From Rhinopomastus cyanomelas (lineage: Eukaryota > Chordata > Aves > Bucerotiformes > Rhinopomastidae), in assembly GCA_013400115.1 (NCBI GenBank), contig VXBP01004359.1, positions 62,001 to 126,000 on the forward strand: DNA of 64,000 nt, given 5' to 3'. A program made the translations under genes and the position numbers. This document shows, one piece after another, positions 24,407-35,465 of the stretch. Position 1 is the stretch's first letter. Every line of letters starts with the position of its first letter. The notes under the pieces were generated by a model that saw only the letters and a program-made list of their open reading frames with translations, was not told where the DNA came from and did no database searches.

Positions 24407-24875
24407 AGCAGTGATCCCAAGGTCAATCTTTGATGAACTTTGGTAGTTAATTTCTTCCAGACCTTGAATACAACCTGTTACACTGTACCTTACCCTCCTC
24501 ACAATCTTTTCCTAATCACCTTCTCCAGCCTATCTAATTTTTCCCCATGTGATAGCCAGTCATATTTTGATTGAAGCCCTGATAGATGATTATATTTCAT
24601 TTGTCTAGAAAATTAGGCACCTAATGGACTGTAGGTAATGAAATATTAATCATTTCACAATAGTACATTTTTCTGAAGAAAACTCCCGAACAACCCAAAC
24701 CCCAAATTTATCCCAAATTAATTGCTTTTAGTCATCTATAACCATCTTTAACAGAGGAACTTAACTGGACCCATATGAGTGACTGCATCAAGCGGGAAAA
24801 GTACACTGGGGGTTGTTTTCTATCCTTGCCTTGAGACGTTTTCATGTTTTCCTCATCACAAATGAGTATGATACT
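24407..24875. other. non-repeat stretch, no gene seen
   Basis: No coding or repeat signal was identified. Confidence 0.45.
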
Positions 24876-24942
24876 GGTTTAGGGGTGTTGATGGCTGGAC
24901 TCTATGATCCCAATGGTCTTTTCCAACCTGAATGATTCTATG
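24876..24942 (+). mobile_element. CR1 3' terminus (group C), 67 bp
   Basis: gatggctggactctatgatc, ggtcttttccaacctgaatg and the tail attctatg, immediately followed by another CR1 in the same direction. Confidence 0.85.
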
Positions 24943-25056
24943 GCAGACTGGATGTGGCACTTAGTGCCATGGTCTAGGTGATTGTGGTGATGTTAAGTCA
25001 TAGGCTGGGCCCGATGATCTGAGAGATCTTTTCCAGCCTCAAGAATTCTGTGATTC
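24943..25056 (+). mobile_element. CR1 3' fragment (group D), 114 bp
   Basis: Begins exactly after the tail of the preceding CR1 with gcagactggatgtggcactt and ends with cttttccagcctcaagaatt plus ctgtgattc. It provides the uninterrupted reference for the host copy at 20,911-21,196. Confidence 0.88.
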
Positions 25057-25790
25057 ACTATTTGTTTTTTAAATAAATACCTTAATACATAGAATCAACT
25101 AAGAAACACACTTGTGTGTGTTGTTTCAAATTACATTAATCGCACAAGACACAAGCAAGTCTGATTAGATTGAAGAAGTAATAACATCCAATGACAGTAA
25201 AATAGTAATCAGCACATCAAATGAAAATCTACATCGCTGTCTTTGCCAGCAGATTGTTTGTTGCCCCCATGTTTTGTTAACGTAAGACAGGGCTATACAT
25301 GAGCAAGTACTAATCGTGAAGGAAACGACAGGCAGAGGGAATTACAGCCATTTAATGACCTGTGGGCATTTGTATGAAGTTTTGTTTCAGTCTCCAAACA
25401 GTCTGAAAGGAAGGATAGATTTAGGAAGGCACTTACAGGTTTGCTCTGGTAGGTTGCCAAAATTGTGAAACAAGAAAGAACTACAGAAACTTTAAGAATT
25501 GTTAAGAACAAATAACCACCACAGCAAACTTCATGAGTGTGCTTCAGCTTTTTATTAGATAGAAAATGTAATGACACATAATTTGGGCTATGTTGTCATC
25601 TGCTGTAAAGTGGTTTTTCTCTCCCATGAATGAGGCAGAAGAGAACAGAAAAATGTCAGAAAAGCCTGGTTATATGCTACAAAAAATACTACGCAGGGGA
25701 AAATGCTGCATGGATTGCATTAGAACGTATTTGTGTTTCTTGGTACATTTGCGTGATCCATTTAGATAATTTGTCTGAGTGTGAGAGGTG
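25057..25790. other. non-repeat stretch, no gene seen
   Basis: A 94-codon antisense frame (25,293-25,577) is unrecognised. Nothing else was found. Confidence 0.5.
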
Positions 25791-26334
25791 TTTCTCCCCA
25801 CCTGGAGTACTGGGTCCAGTTTTGGAGTCCCCAAGAGAAGGACAGAAAGCTCCTGAAAAGTGTCCAGAGAAGAGCAACTGAAATTATCAGAGGGCCAGAG
25901 CACCTCCCCTCTGAGGACAGGCTGAGCAAGTTGGGGTTCTTCAGCCTGGAGAAGAGGAGGCTCTCGGGTCATATTCTAGCAGTTTTCTAATAACTGAAGT
26001 GGGCTACAAGAAAGCTGGGGGAGGGATTTGAACACAGATGGTAGCATAAAGGACAAGGGGAAAGGGTTCCAGACTTGAAGAGGGGACATTGAGGTTGGAC
26101 ATGAGGAACAAATGTTTTCCTGTGAGGGTCGTGAAATGGTGGAACAGGTTACCCAAGGATATTGTGGCTTCCCCATCCCTAGCAGTGTTGAAGGTCAGGT
26201 TGGCTGTGGCCCTGAGTAACCTAGTGAAGGCCCTGAGTAACCTAGTGAAGGTGTCCCTGCCTGTGCAGGGGAGTTGGAACTAAATGATCTTTAAGGTCCC
26301 TTCCAACTCTGGTCATTCTGTTACTCTGTGATTC
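25791..26334 (+). mobile_element. CR1 3' fragment (group B) with in-frame tandem duplication
   Basis: HLEYWVQFWSPQEKDRKLLK (25,781 frame), EHLPSEDRLSKLGFFSLEKR, then a second frame RLDMRNKCFPVRVVKWWNRL. The C-terminal heptad ALSNLVK is present twice in tandem (26,208-26,249). The 3' UTR is gtgtccctgcctgtgcaggg and ctttaaggtcccttccaact. It is 5'-truncated at the RPHLEY motif. Confidence 0.93.
26208..26249 (+). repeat. perfect 21-bp tandem duplication in CR1 ORF2
   Basis: Unit ggccctgagtaacctagtga plus a, at 26,208-26,228 and again at 26,229-26,249. It adds seven codons without changing the frame. The sister copies at 645 and 34,701 have one unit. Confidence 0.95.
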
Positions 26335-27330
26335 AATTTAAAGCAAACAAATAAAACCTGAAAAAGCTGCAGTTAAAAATATCTGTTCACAGCTCACACA
26401 TGCCTTACACAGGTCACTGTTTTATTGTTTTCATCAACTACAGCATGTCTGTAATATTTTAAGTTAACTTCCTTGCTAGATATTTGAGCAGAAAAAGGCA
26501 ACAGTAAATGTTTTATACTGTAAAAGAGCAGATGCCATAAAGGCATTGGCTATAAAACATGACATTAAGCATTTTTTACATTGCAGTGTGCTCAGCAAAA
26601 GTCAGTCTGCAGCAAATGTTTCTAAAGTTATGATCTTACAGCATGAAAAATTTGGCTCGTTCTGTTTAATACTTGTCTTAATGACTACTGGGTGGAAACT
26701 TCTGGATTCATTTGTTGTTAAGAGATCAAAAAGAGTGTTCCAAATGAAAGCAGTACACAGACTTCTGACATTAACTATAGGTAAAGGGGCATTTTCTAAA
26801 CAGCTTCTCATTAAACAAGAGGGAAACCGTCTTGATCAGTTTGCCCATTTGGATGGAAGATATTTTTTATCTACTGAATTAAACACTAACACTAAAGAAA
26901 TATATGCTGAATGTAGCTGAGTTGCTCAAGGTCCTCAAAGAAATGAAAGGTAAGCAGCTGAGGTCATAGCTTTTTTTTCTCACTTATCATTTTATAGATT
27001 ATTCCATAACACTATAGAGATGATTACTGTTGTTATTTATGCTCTGAAACTCTCTTATTCTGAATAATCTTGTATCCCTTGAATCATATACATGTATGTA
27101 TATATATATACACATATATATATATATATATACCAGCTACTGATATGTACATTTTCATATAGAATAGGTACCTTCAATGTTAAAAAAAAGTTTTAAATAC
27201 AAGGTAACTCATGGAAAAAAAGTTATCTTCAGTCTGTTTCTCATATCACATTTTTCAGTCTCACCTATCTTTTTGTGAAGTAATCGAAACAATTGCGCTG
27301 ACTATTGAGGATATCTAAACCAGTGGAAGC
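26335..27330. other. stretch with an unrecognised 124-codon frame and a TA microsatellite
   Basis: The frame at 26,546-26,920 is the longest one here lying outside every repeat I could identify, but it has no domain that I recognise and no supporting context. A TA-rich microsatellite follows at 27,085-27,133. Confidence 0.4.
27085..27133. repeat. (TA)n-type microsatellite
   Basis: Alternating TA/TG/CA dinucleotides, mostly TA, over about 49 bp with two short interruptions (catg, acac). Confidence 0.9.
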
Positions 27331-27905
27331 CCAGTCTCCTTGCTGCAGCAGGATCACCTAGATCAAGTTGCACAGGAACATGGCCAGGCAGGTTTTAAAT
27401 GTCTCCAGAGGCAAAGACTCCACAATCCTTTTGGGCAGCCTCTTCCAGTGCTCTGTCACCCTCACAGGGGAGAAGTTATTGCTCATATTGATGTGAAACC
27501 TCCTATGTTCCAGCTTACACCCGTTGCCCCTTCTCCTATCACTAGATGACACTGAGAAGAGCCTGGGTCTACTCTCCTGATACCTGATCTTTCCATATTT
27601 ATAAACATTAATGAGGTCACCCCTCAGTCTCCTTTTTTCCAAGCTCAAGAGTCCCATCTCCCTCAGCCTTCCCTCATCAGGGAGATATTCCAATCCCTTC
27701 GTCATGTTTGTGGCTCTGTGCTGCTCTCTCTCCAACAGTTCTGCATCCTCCTTGAACTGAGTGGCTCAGAAGCAGACACAATATCCCTGATATGGTCTCA
27801 GCAGGGCAGAGTAGAGGGGGAGAAGCACGTCTCTTGATCTACTAACTACTCAGCTTCTAATCCACTCCAGGATGCTGTTGGTCTTGTTTGCCACAAGGTC
27901 ATGTG
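27331..27905 (-). mobile_element. CR1 fragment (group A), 3' terminus missing
   Basis: Minus-strand frame 27,358-27,735 reads LEYLPDEGRLREMGLLSLEK, RRLRGDLINVYKYGK, NGCKLEHRRFHINMSNNF and TEHWKRLPKRIVESLPLETF, then LAMFLCNLI. It extends upstream past the RPHLEY region to about 27,905. The last 60 or so bases of the 3' UTR and the tail are absent at 27,331, so it was cut after insertion. Confidence 0.92.
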
Positions 27906-28917
27906 CAGTGAACCCAATATAAAATCTATTTAATTTGTTATTTGCACTAAGTTAAATATTTGTGTCACACTACCACACTTTTATATAGGACTTAAGAATT
28001 TGTTTATTCAAGGGTATTTTTGTTTGTGAGTACCACGACATTAATTTACTATTATTTTGGTCACTTTTATAGCATTGTTCTTTGTTGCTTTTTACCTCAA
28101 GGCATTACTGCATAAATTTGTGTAGCTTTCCAGTACAAATCCTGATTTGCCTTCTGTTTTTCATTGCAATGTTTATGCTTCATTGGATTATCATTTCTCA
28201 CGTCAGTACTTTTGCATGAAAGCACCATTTTTATGATCAATTGCAGCTTTAAGATGTATATTAAATAAAAATATATATGCATTCCATTGAAAATAAATAG
28301 TTCAAAACTGAAAAAAAAAAAGAGTAGATTAAACAATGAGTTTTGAGATAACAGGAAACAATTGAAAGAGGAAGTTATATATATGAAAATTCAGTTTTAC
28401 CTGAATTACTGCCTTCACTAAGATAATTTCAAATGTACTTAACATCCCATTAATTCCACTTTGCTCAAATTATCACAAAATATAGGTTTATAACTACCAT
28501 CCTTTTCTGAAGTCATAAAGATGTGAATAAACTATTCAATTGGGATGTCACCACATTGTAACTGAAAAATAAAGAAGGTTGTTAATTTGGCTGAGTGATT
28601 TTTGTCTTTGGGTCGTTAACTTCTTCTCTTTCATGAAATTTTTTAATGAGGAGGTTTTGGAGGAAAGCACGTGGTTTCTATTTAAGGACAATATGTTATG
28701 GCAAAACACTCTTCATACTCTCTTAGTGCATTGCTTTGGCACTCGGGTTGTGAAATATTTTTTAAGAGAGTGTTGGGATACTGTAAAGCCTCTCAGAGAC
28801 CCCATGAAATGTTTGTACAAAACTTTGTGGTTGCATGATTCCAGTGAATGTTTCCCATGGGTCTCTGATCATAGCAGGATCCCATGATGAGATTTATAAG
28901 GTGGTTTGTGTTTTCTC
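27906..28917. other. AT-rich stretch, no gene seen
   Basis: A 102-codon frame (28,579-28,887) is unrecognised. An A run lies at about 28,309-28,321. Confidence 0.5.
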
Positions 28918-29240
28918 ACATAATCACAGAAGCATTTAGGTTGGGAAAGACCTATAAGATCACCAAGTCCAGCCTTTAATCCTACCCTTACCTTTATCAC
29001 CGCTAAACCAGATCTCTAAGCACCTGATCTACAGGACTTTTGAACACATCAAGAGATGGTGACTCAAGCACCTGTTCCAGTGCTTTACAACACTCTCGGA
29101 GAAAAAAATGTTTCCTGATGTCCAGACTAACCCTCCCTTGATGCAGCTTTAGGTTGTTGCCTCCAGTCCTATCATCTTTCACTTGTCAGAAGAGGTCAGC
29201 ACCTACATCTCCACAGTGCAGAGAGCAATGTCTCCCCTAT
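28918..29240 (-). mobile_element. CR1 3' fragment (group F, old)
   Basis: A diverged tail (taatcacagaagcatttagg), then the complement of ORF2 (caagagatggtgactcaagc, gtttcctgatgtccagacta). An internal loss near 29,070 removes the cacc(t)ccctgggcagcctg segment. No open frame over 60 codons remains. Confidence 0.83.
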
Positions 29241-31085
29241 CCTATAGCAAGAAAAACAAAGTGAATTTATTCTAGGAGGTGCTTATCTATCTGTATTTCT
29301 TGTTTAGACAAGACTGAAATGTAGGTGACCTACTGTAAAATGACTACATGTGAGCAGCTGAAAGGATCCTTTAAGGTTCAGTGAGATGTACCTAGGGAAT
29401 GACATAGAAGTCGTACAGCCCAAATATTCCATTCTCTTTTCACAGTTGCACCATTAAACAGCAAAGACCTCAGCTTTGTGTAGATGTATCTGCATAGTTT
29501 TCAGTGACTTTACAGGGACTTGTTTGCAGGATCTGAGAGCAGTTTGTGGCTTCCTGTTTTCCTCTTTCTTTACTTCTATAAGCGTTGGGAGACATTGAAT
29601 CTACAGCTGTTCTCCCAGTCTAGTGATTTTTTTTTAAAGAGAAACTCTTGTTCCTCTTCTGCTGACTGTATTTCCCTTCTGCTGCTAAAATAGTCTGGCT
29701 TTTTAGGGTAGACATAGACATCTATTTTTATATAAAAATACCCCAGTGCTTTCAGCAAGCTTTTGTGAAGTCTGCATAGCTCCAGTAATTATCCAGACCC
29801 TTTGCAGTGTTACGTGAGCAGGGACCTGAGTCACATCTCACCTGCCGTCCCTGCCTGAAAGACTGTGGTGCCAGTGGCAGGTGTGAGATGGCCCTGTCTG
29901 GGGTTGTGGGGGTGATTTCTCCCCCTACACTCTCCTCTGTCTCTTTCTGGCAGTCCCATGGGAGAAGGCATTTGTTGCTGGTGACACAAAGATGCTGTTT
30001 CTCCATCAGTGTGGTGACAGACACCCATCTGTGAAGTGTGCTTTGACAAGATCCATCTCGCTCAACCAGCTGGGGCCCTCATAGTGCCGGAAGAGTGATC
30101 TTCCCTGAGCCTGACAGAGACATAATGCCTGGGGCTGTATAAGGGATGGCAAAACCTCAGACTTACTGGGTTAAAATTTCCTCTCTGCACTTTGTATTTC
30201 ATGAAGTAAACAGGTACTAGAGAAGCAGAGGAAAGCATTGAGTAGGAAGGAAGCCTCAGGAATGTGCATGAGAGGTAAAGCATGGCTAGGTTTCAGCATA
30301 CTTGGCTTCTCCACTGAAGCACACAAGCATGTGTGATGAAAATAGACATCGAACCAGCAGTGACAATCAAGTGCCAAATTTAATAAGCGGGTTTTTCATA
30401 CAATTTTGCCTACAATTCAGATTAAAACACTCTTGAAACAGAAAAATCACTGCTGGAGGTAACAAAACAAGAGAAAGGAACACACAATCATTAGGAGATA
30501 ACCTCTTCTTGTGCACTAAGAGTTAAATGACATTGGAGGTTATCCCAGAAGTTTTCACTACATACCTGACTGACTCTGAGATGGGGGGCATTCACAGTAG
30601 ATATGCATTTTCACTTTCTTTCTTCAGCTTTATGTCCTTTTAGCGATTTTTCTTGATTTAATAAAAAATGTATGGCCTGATAGTAGTGAGTTGATGGGAA
30701 CTCAGAAAAGAAAGAAACTTTTTATGAAAGGAATAACTCATCAGATTACTGGGTCTTTTGCTGCTACAGATTTCAGATGAATATGAAAAGGAAGAAATTA
30801 TTCAAAGATTGGGGTGATCTGAAGCAGCTATTATATTAGAACATAGCAAAATCCCTCACACTTCCCTCCTTTCCCATAAAAAACTCGTACAGAGTCATAC
30901 ATGCAAAATACAGAGTCATTGGTTTACACTTTCTTCTCCTCCCCACAAAATCACGTGTGATGATTACTGAAGGTCAGCTCTGAGCAACTCATTGAGCTTG
31001 TGGGACACACCTTTGGATCATCTTTAAAACATCCCTATAAAGTAAATGACATGGCCTCATTCATTAACCAGCTGTACTACCTAGA
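29241..31085. other. non-repeat stretch with a GC-richer patch
   Basis: About 29,810-30,150 is GC-richer than most of the window, with several overlapping frames of 70-90 codons on both strands and an imperfect inverted repeat. None resembles a known protein, so I do not call a gene. Confidence 0.4.
29834..29890. repeat. imperfect inverted repeat
   Basis: catctcacctgcc (29,834-29,846) and ggcaggtgtgagatg (29,876-29,890) are complementary apart from two extra bases, with a loop of about 29 bases. Confidence 0.6.
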
Positions 31086-31915
31086 AAGAAAGAGGGCCTG
31101 TGTCTAGTGGAGTTCCCAAGGGTCGGTACTGAGACCAGTCCTATTCAATCTATTCATTCATGACTTGGATGGGGGATAGAGTGCTCTGTCAGCAAGTTTG
31201 CTGATGACACAAAGGTGAGAGGAGTGGCTGACACCCCATCAGTGGGATCTGGACAGGCTAGAGAGTTGAGTGGGGAAACATTGAATGAACCATAACAAGG
31301 GTTGTAGAGTCTGGCATCTGAGCAAGAACAACCCCAGTACAGGCTGGGGGCTGACCTGTTGGAGAGCAGTGTAGGAGAAAGGGACCTGGGAGTCCTGGTG
31401 GCCAGCAGGATGACCATGAGCCAGCAATGGCTCCTTGTGGCCAAGAAAGCCAGTGGCATCCTGGGGAGGATTAGAAGGGAGGTGGTTAACAGATTGAGAA
31501 AGGTTCTCCTACCCTTCTAATCTGCCATGGGAAGACTACATCTGGAATTGTGTCCAGGTCTGTGCCCCTCAGTTCAAGAAAGACACTCTCTCTGCTTGAG
31601 AGAATCCAGTGCAGAGTCACAAAGATGATTAAGGAAGAGGAACATCAATCTGATGAGGAAAGGCTGAGGGAGTTGAGTCTGTTGAACTTGGAAAAAAAGA
31701 GAGTGAGGGATGACTGCATTAATGTTGATAAATGTGGAAAGGTTGGGTGTCAGGAGGATGGAGCCAGGCTCTGCTCAATGGTATCTGATGATAGGACAAA
31801 GGGCAAAGTGTGTGAGCTCATAGCAGGTTCCACATCAATATGAGAAGGAACTTCTTCCCAGTGAGGGTGACAGAGCACTGGAAGGGGCTGCCCCAGCATG
31901 CTGAGGGAAGTTTGA
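31086..31915 (+). mobile_element. CR1 fragment with RT motif C (group A), 830 bp
   Basis: Starts in the reverse transcriptase domain (gttcccaagggtcggtactg; LFNLFIHDLDG-like). The catalytic FADDT motif is intact at 31,197-31,211. It continues through GERDLGVLVASRMTMSQQ-like sequence and the decayed RPHLEY region into ETKRVRDD/CINVDKCGK (31,550-31,843 frame). The 3' end is lost near 31,915 (gctgagggaagtttgatgtg), with no UTR or tail. Multiple frameshifts. Confidence 0.92.
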
Positions 31916-32102
31916 TGTGTTGATTGCGTTGAACATGCTTAAGATGGGGAGCAGAAACCAGTGGTGTAACCCTAAGGAGTTTATAAGCAGTGACTAATAG
32001 TGTTGGAGAAAAATAGCCAATGGAACAAACCAGCAAATAATTTCTTGTGCTAACATCACCAAAGAAGAGCTCCAGGACTTGAGAAATAACATTAAAACTG
32101 AG
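31916..32102. other. unassigned spacer between two CR1 copies
   Basis: About 190 bp of AT-rich sequence. The part near 32,048-32,095 (aagaagagctccaggacttg) might be a remnant of upstream CR1 ORF2, but I cannot establish that. Confidence 0.3.
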
Positions 32103-32413
32103 ACAAGAAAGCTGGGGTAGGGCTTTTTACACGAGTGCATAGCGAGAGGACAAGTGGAAAGGGTTAGAGACTTAACGAGGGGAGATTGAATTTGGACACG
32201 AGGAACAAATTCTTTCCTATGAGCATAGTGAGATGCTGGAACAGGTTGCCCAAAGCAGTTGTGGCTGCTCCATCACTGGCAGTGTTGATGGCCAAGCTAA
32301 ATGGGGCTCTGATTAACCTCGTCTAGTGAAGGTGTCTCTGCCTGTGGAGGGGAGTTGGAACTAGATGATCGTTAAAGTCCCTTCCAACCCTGGCCATTCT
32401 ATGATTCTATGCA
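32103..32413 (+). mobile_element. CR1 3' fragment (group B)
   Basis: Starts at gaaagctggggtagggcttt, passes ggaacaggttgcccaaagca, and ends gttggaactagatgatcgtt with the tail attctatgattctatg. The frame is interrupted early, with no open frame over 60 codons. Confidence 0.9.
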
Positions 32414-32584
32414 GATTTGCTTATTTGCAGCAGACAGGATGCTGATCTGCTGTGTCATTTGTTATGGTAAACTGCAATAGACTCTTGCTGACTAGAACAC
32501 TCAGATATTTTCTTCTTGGTTCAGTGTCAAAGCAATGTGATGAAATTTTGTGTGTCTATATCTTGTGCAGGGTTTTTCTCTAAT

Positions 32585-32758
32585 GTGTGGTGGGGGGAGA
32601 GTGAGTTAAAATGTCTTGTGACCTTTCTCCTCCAAATTTAGTCAGTTTTTTCACTGCCTGCAGATTTGTCAGTGGGTTTTTTAAACCCTCCCTTTGTGCC
32701 TGATGCTTTAACTAATAGCTCTTGGTTAAACTATAGCCAGGGTCTCTGACCTACAACA
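32585..32758 (+). mobile_element. possible LTR 3' portion (retroviral, degraded)
   Basis: The segment ends in gggtctctgacctacaaca immediately before a tt-ag spacer and a TGGTGACCC primer-binding-like site, the arrangement of U5-PBS in avian ERVK/alpharetrovirus-like elements. The upstream boundary (tgtgtggtgg near 32,577) is a guess, and no poly(A) signal is visible. Confidence 0.35.
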
Positions 32759-32762
32759 TTAG

Positions 32763-32780
32763 TGGTGACCCAGATAGGAC
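32763..32780 (+). promoter_or_regulatory. candidate retroviral primer-binding site
   Basis: tggtgacccagataggac begins four bases after the terminal ca of the putative LTR. The first nine bases match the tRNA-Trp type site used by avian retroviruses and the remainder is diverged. It is followed by about 270 bp of unplaced, possibly leader, sequence ending in a GTAAGT word at 33,047-33,052. Confidence 0.35.
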
Positions 32781-33349
32781 ACGTGGAACTCCAGATAAGG
32801 ACCCACAACAATACTACACCACTAGTACACCACCACACTTGCCTAAACAAGCTCCTTGTCCTACAGCTTTTAAGGAGAAGCTGAAAGTACTTCTTAGTTG
32901 GCCAGCAGCGGTCTTCGTTTGTGTGCAGTCATGCTGTTTCTGCACAGAAGGTGGACTCAGCTGCTAGTGCCTGGAAATGCTTGAAGTGGTTGGAAGACAC
33001 TGCAAGAAGTAGGCTAAAAGGCAAAAGCAAAAGGAAGTCACTGCCAGTAAGTCTCAGTAATCATTGGGCTGAAGAAAATCAATACATTGGGCTTTGATGA
33101 TTTTCATTGTCCTCCTGCCTGCAGGAATAATTTTTAAATAAAAAACATAAACAAGGAATTCTTAAAGGAAATGCAGTAATGGAAAATAACTTTTTTTCCT
33201 CAAAATATATCTAAAAATCTAGAGGTTGATGTATCCTGGAGCCAGAATTCATTGTAAACCTTATGGTTTCTTTAACTTTTCTGAAATTTAGTACAAGTTA
33301 ATTAAAATTATAATTTGTTCTATACGTATGAAATTTCAGATAACTAAAG

Positions 33350-34578
33350 AAATGAGGCTGTCTCCAGGCACATCAAGGACAGGAGGGTCATTAGGGACAG
33401 TCAGCATGGCTTGACCAAAGGGAAGTCATGCTTGGCCAACCTGACAGACTTTTATGAGGGCATAACCAGGCAGACAGATGATGGCAGAGTGGTGGATGTG
33501 GTCTATCTTGACTTCAGTAAAGCATTTGACACAGTCTCTCACAGCATCCTCGCAGACAAACTGAGGCAGTGTTGACTGGGTGATCAGGTAGTGATGTGGA
33601 TTGTGAACCGGCTCAAGGATAGAAGTCAGAGAGTAGCGGTCAATGGGACACAGTATTGGGACGAGTCCTATTCAATCTATTCATTAATGACTTCAATGAT
33701 GGATTAGAGTGCATTGTCAGCAAGTTTGCTGATGAGACAAAGTGGGTGGTGTAGTCTACACCCCAGCAGACTGTGATGCCATTCAGTGAGACCTGGACAG
33801 GCTGGAGAGCCGGGCAGAGAGAAATGTAATGAACTACAACAAGGGCAAGTGTAGAGTCTTGCATGTAGGCAAGAACAACTCCAGGTACCAGTATATGTTG
33901 AGGACTGACCTACTAGAGAGCAATGTAGGAGAAAGGGAGGGGGGGGGTCCTGAGGGCCAGCAGAATGAACATGAGCCACCAGTGTGCTATTGTGGCCAAG
34001 AGGGCAAACAGCATCCTGGGGTGAATCAGAAGAGGGGTGGTTAGCAGAGGGTTTTTCTCCCTCTGTACTCTGCATTGGTGAGACCACATCTGGAATATTG
34101 TCTCCAGTTCTGGGCCCCTCAGTTCAGGAAGGACATGGATCTGCTGGAGGTAGTCCAACGTAGAGCAATGAGGATGATGAAGGAAGTGGAGTACCTCCCT
34201 TATGAGGAGAGGCTGAGGGAGTTGGGTGTCTTTAGCTTGAAGTAGTTGAGATTGAGGGGTGACCTCATTATTATTTGTAAATATGTGAGGGGTGGGTGTC
34301 CGAAGGATGGAGCCAGACTCTTCTCAGTGTCATCTAGTGATAGGACAAGGTGCAATGAGTGTAACCTGGAACATAGGAGAAGGAACGTCTTCACAGTAAG
34401 GTTGATGGAGATCTGGAACAGACTGCCCAGGGGCGTTGTTGAGCCTTCTTTCCTGGAGATGTTTAAACCCACCTGGGTATGTTCCTGTGTTACTTGTTCT
34501 AGGTGATCCTGCTCTAGCAGGGGAATTGGACTAGATGATCTTCTGAGGTCCCTTCCAATCCCTAATGTTCTGTGATTC
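33350..34578 (+). mobile_element. CR1 fragment with RT domain (group A), 1.2 kb
   Basis: One of the two longest copies. RT motif A is legible (VVYLDFSKAFDTVSH, about 33,500-33,545), while motif C reads FADET instead of FADDT (33,725-33,739), so a catalytic aspartate is lost. About 60 bp around the PQGSVLGP motif is deleted near 33,652. A run of nine G near 33,940 shifts the frame. The ORF2 tail (LRGDLIIICKYVRGG) and the full 3' UTR with cttctgaggtcccttccaat and a gttctgtgattcta tail follow. 5'-truncated within RT. Confidence 0.95.
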
Positions 34579-34700
34579 TAATGGAAAAGATGCATTTGAA
34601 TTGCCCATTGTCCAAAGTTTCTGCCTCAGGTTTGCAATGTGTATTCCACCAAAGAATTGTTTCTTAGAATAAAATTTGAATAGTGCAATCGTAGAATCAG

Positions 34701-35086
34701 GTGAACAAGTCCATGGGACCTGATGGGATTCACTCATGTGTCCTAAATGAAGGGGGGCCCACAAGAAATCTGAGGTAGGGCTTTTTAAATGAGTGAGAGG
34801 ACAAGTGGAAAGGGTTACAGACTTAGAGAGGAGATTAAGGTTGGACATGAGGAACAAATACTTTCCTGTGAGGGTGGTGAAATGCTGTACCAGGTTGCCC
34901 AAGGAAGTGGTGGCTGCCCCATCCCTGACAGTGTTGAGGCCAGGTTGGCTGTGGCCCTGAGTAACCTGCTGTAGTGAAGGTGTCTCTGCCTGTGCAGGGG
35001 AATTGCAACTAGATGATCTTTAAGGTCCCTTCCAGCCCTGGCTGTTTTGTGATTTTATGATGATTCTGTGATTCCATGATTCTGTG
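34701..35086 (+). mobile_element. rearranged CR1: upstream RT segment joined to a group B 3' end
   Basis: The first 50 bp encode KSMGPDGIHSCVLNE, a conserved N-terminal RT block that normally lies well over 1 kb upstream. At about 34,752 it is joined directly to the 3' part (gaaatctgaggtagggcttt, ggttggacatgaggaacaaa). The 3' UTR is ctgtgcaggggaattgcaac, and the tail has three attctgtg/attccatg units ending at 35,086. Confidence 0.88.
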
Positions 35087-35465
35087 TTGGAAGGGATCTC
35101 AAGGATCATTGATTTGCAAAATCTTGGTGTAGAAAAAATGATTCATCACCACGTCCAACCAAACCTTATGTGTCCAGTGTTGGGGAAACCAGCATTTCCT
35201 TGGGGACATCATTCCAATGCCCAATTGTTCTTACTGTGAAAAATTCTCCACTTGTACCCAGTTGGAAGCTCTCCAGGACTACATTGCACCCACTACCACT
35301 TTTCTTTTCAGTGTGACTCCTTGTAAGAAGGAAGTCTCCATCTTCTGGTGTTATAGCCACTGAATTTGACTGGTTGGAAATTATGGTCATGTGGTCTTTC
35401 TCAAGTGTATTTTATTCAAGGTTAAAAAGCCTGTTCTTGAAGCCTGTCAGGATTTCCAGCTGTAA
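35087..35465 (-). mobile_element. CR1 3' fragment (group F, old), tail-to-tail with the preceding copy
   Basis: Minus-strand frame 35,166-35,390 contains GEFFTVRTIGHWNDVPKEML. The body begins at ttggaagggatctcaaggat with no tail of its own; the tail of the plus-strand neighbour takes that place. It resembles the old copy at 39,665-40,787. Confidence 0.87.

Noticed and set aside
24876..25056. Tandem CR1 ends as a satellite or CRISPR-like repeat array
   Set aside because: The units are different CR1 subfamilies of different length with no regular spacers.
26546..26920. 124-codon frame as a host gene or exon
   Set aside because: It lies outside repeats, but I recognise no domain, splice context or codon pattern. 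A frame of this length can occur by chance in 64 kb of six-frame sequence.
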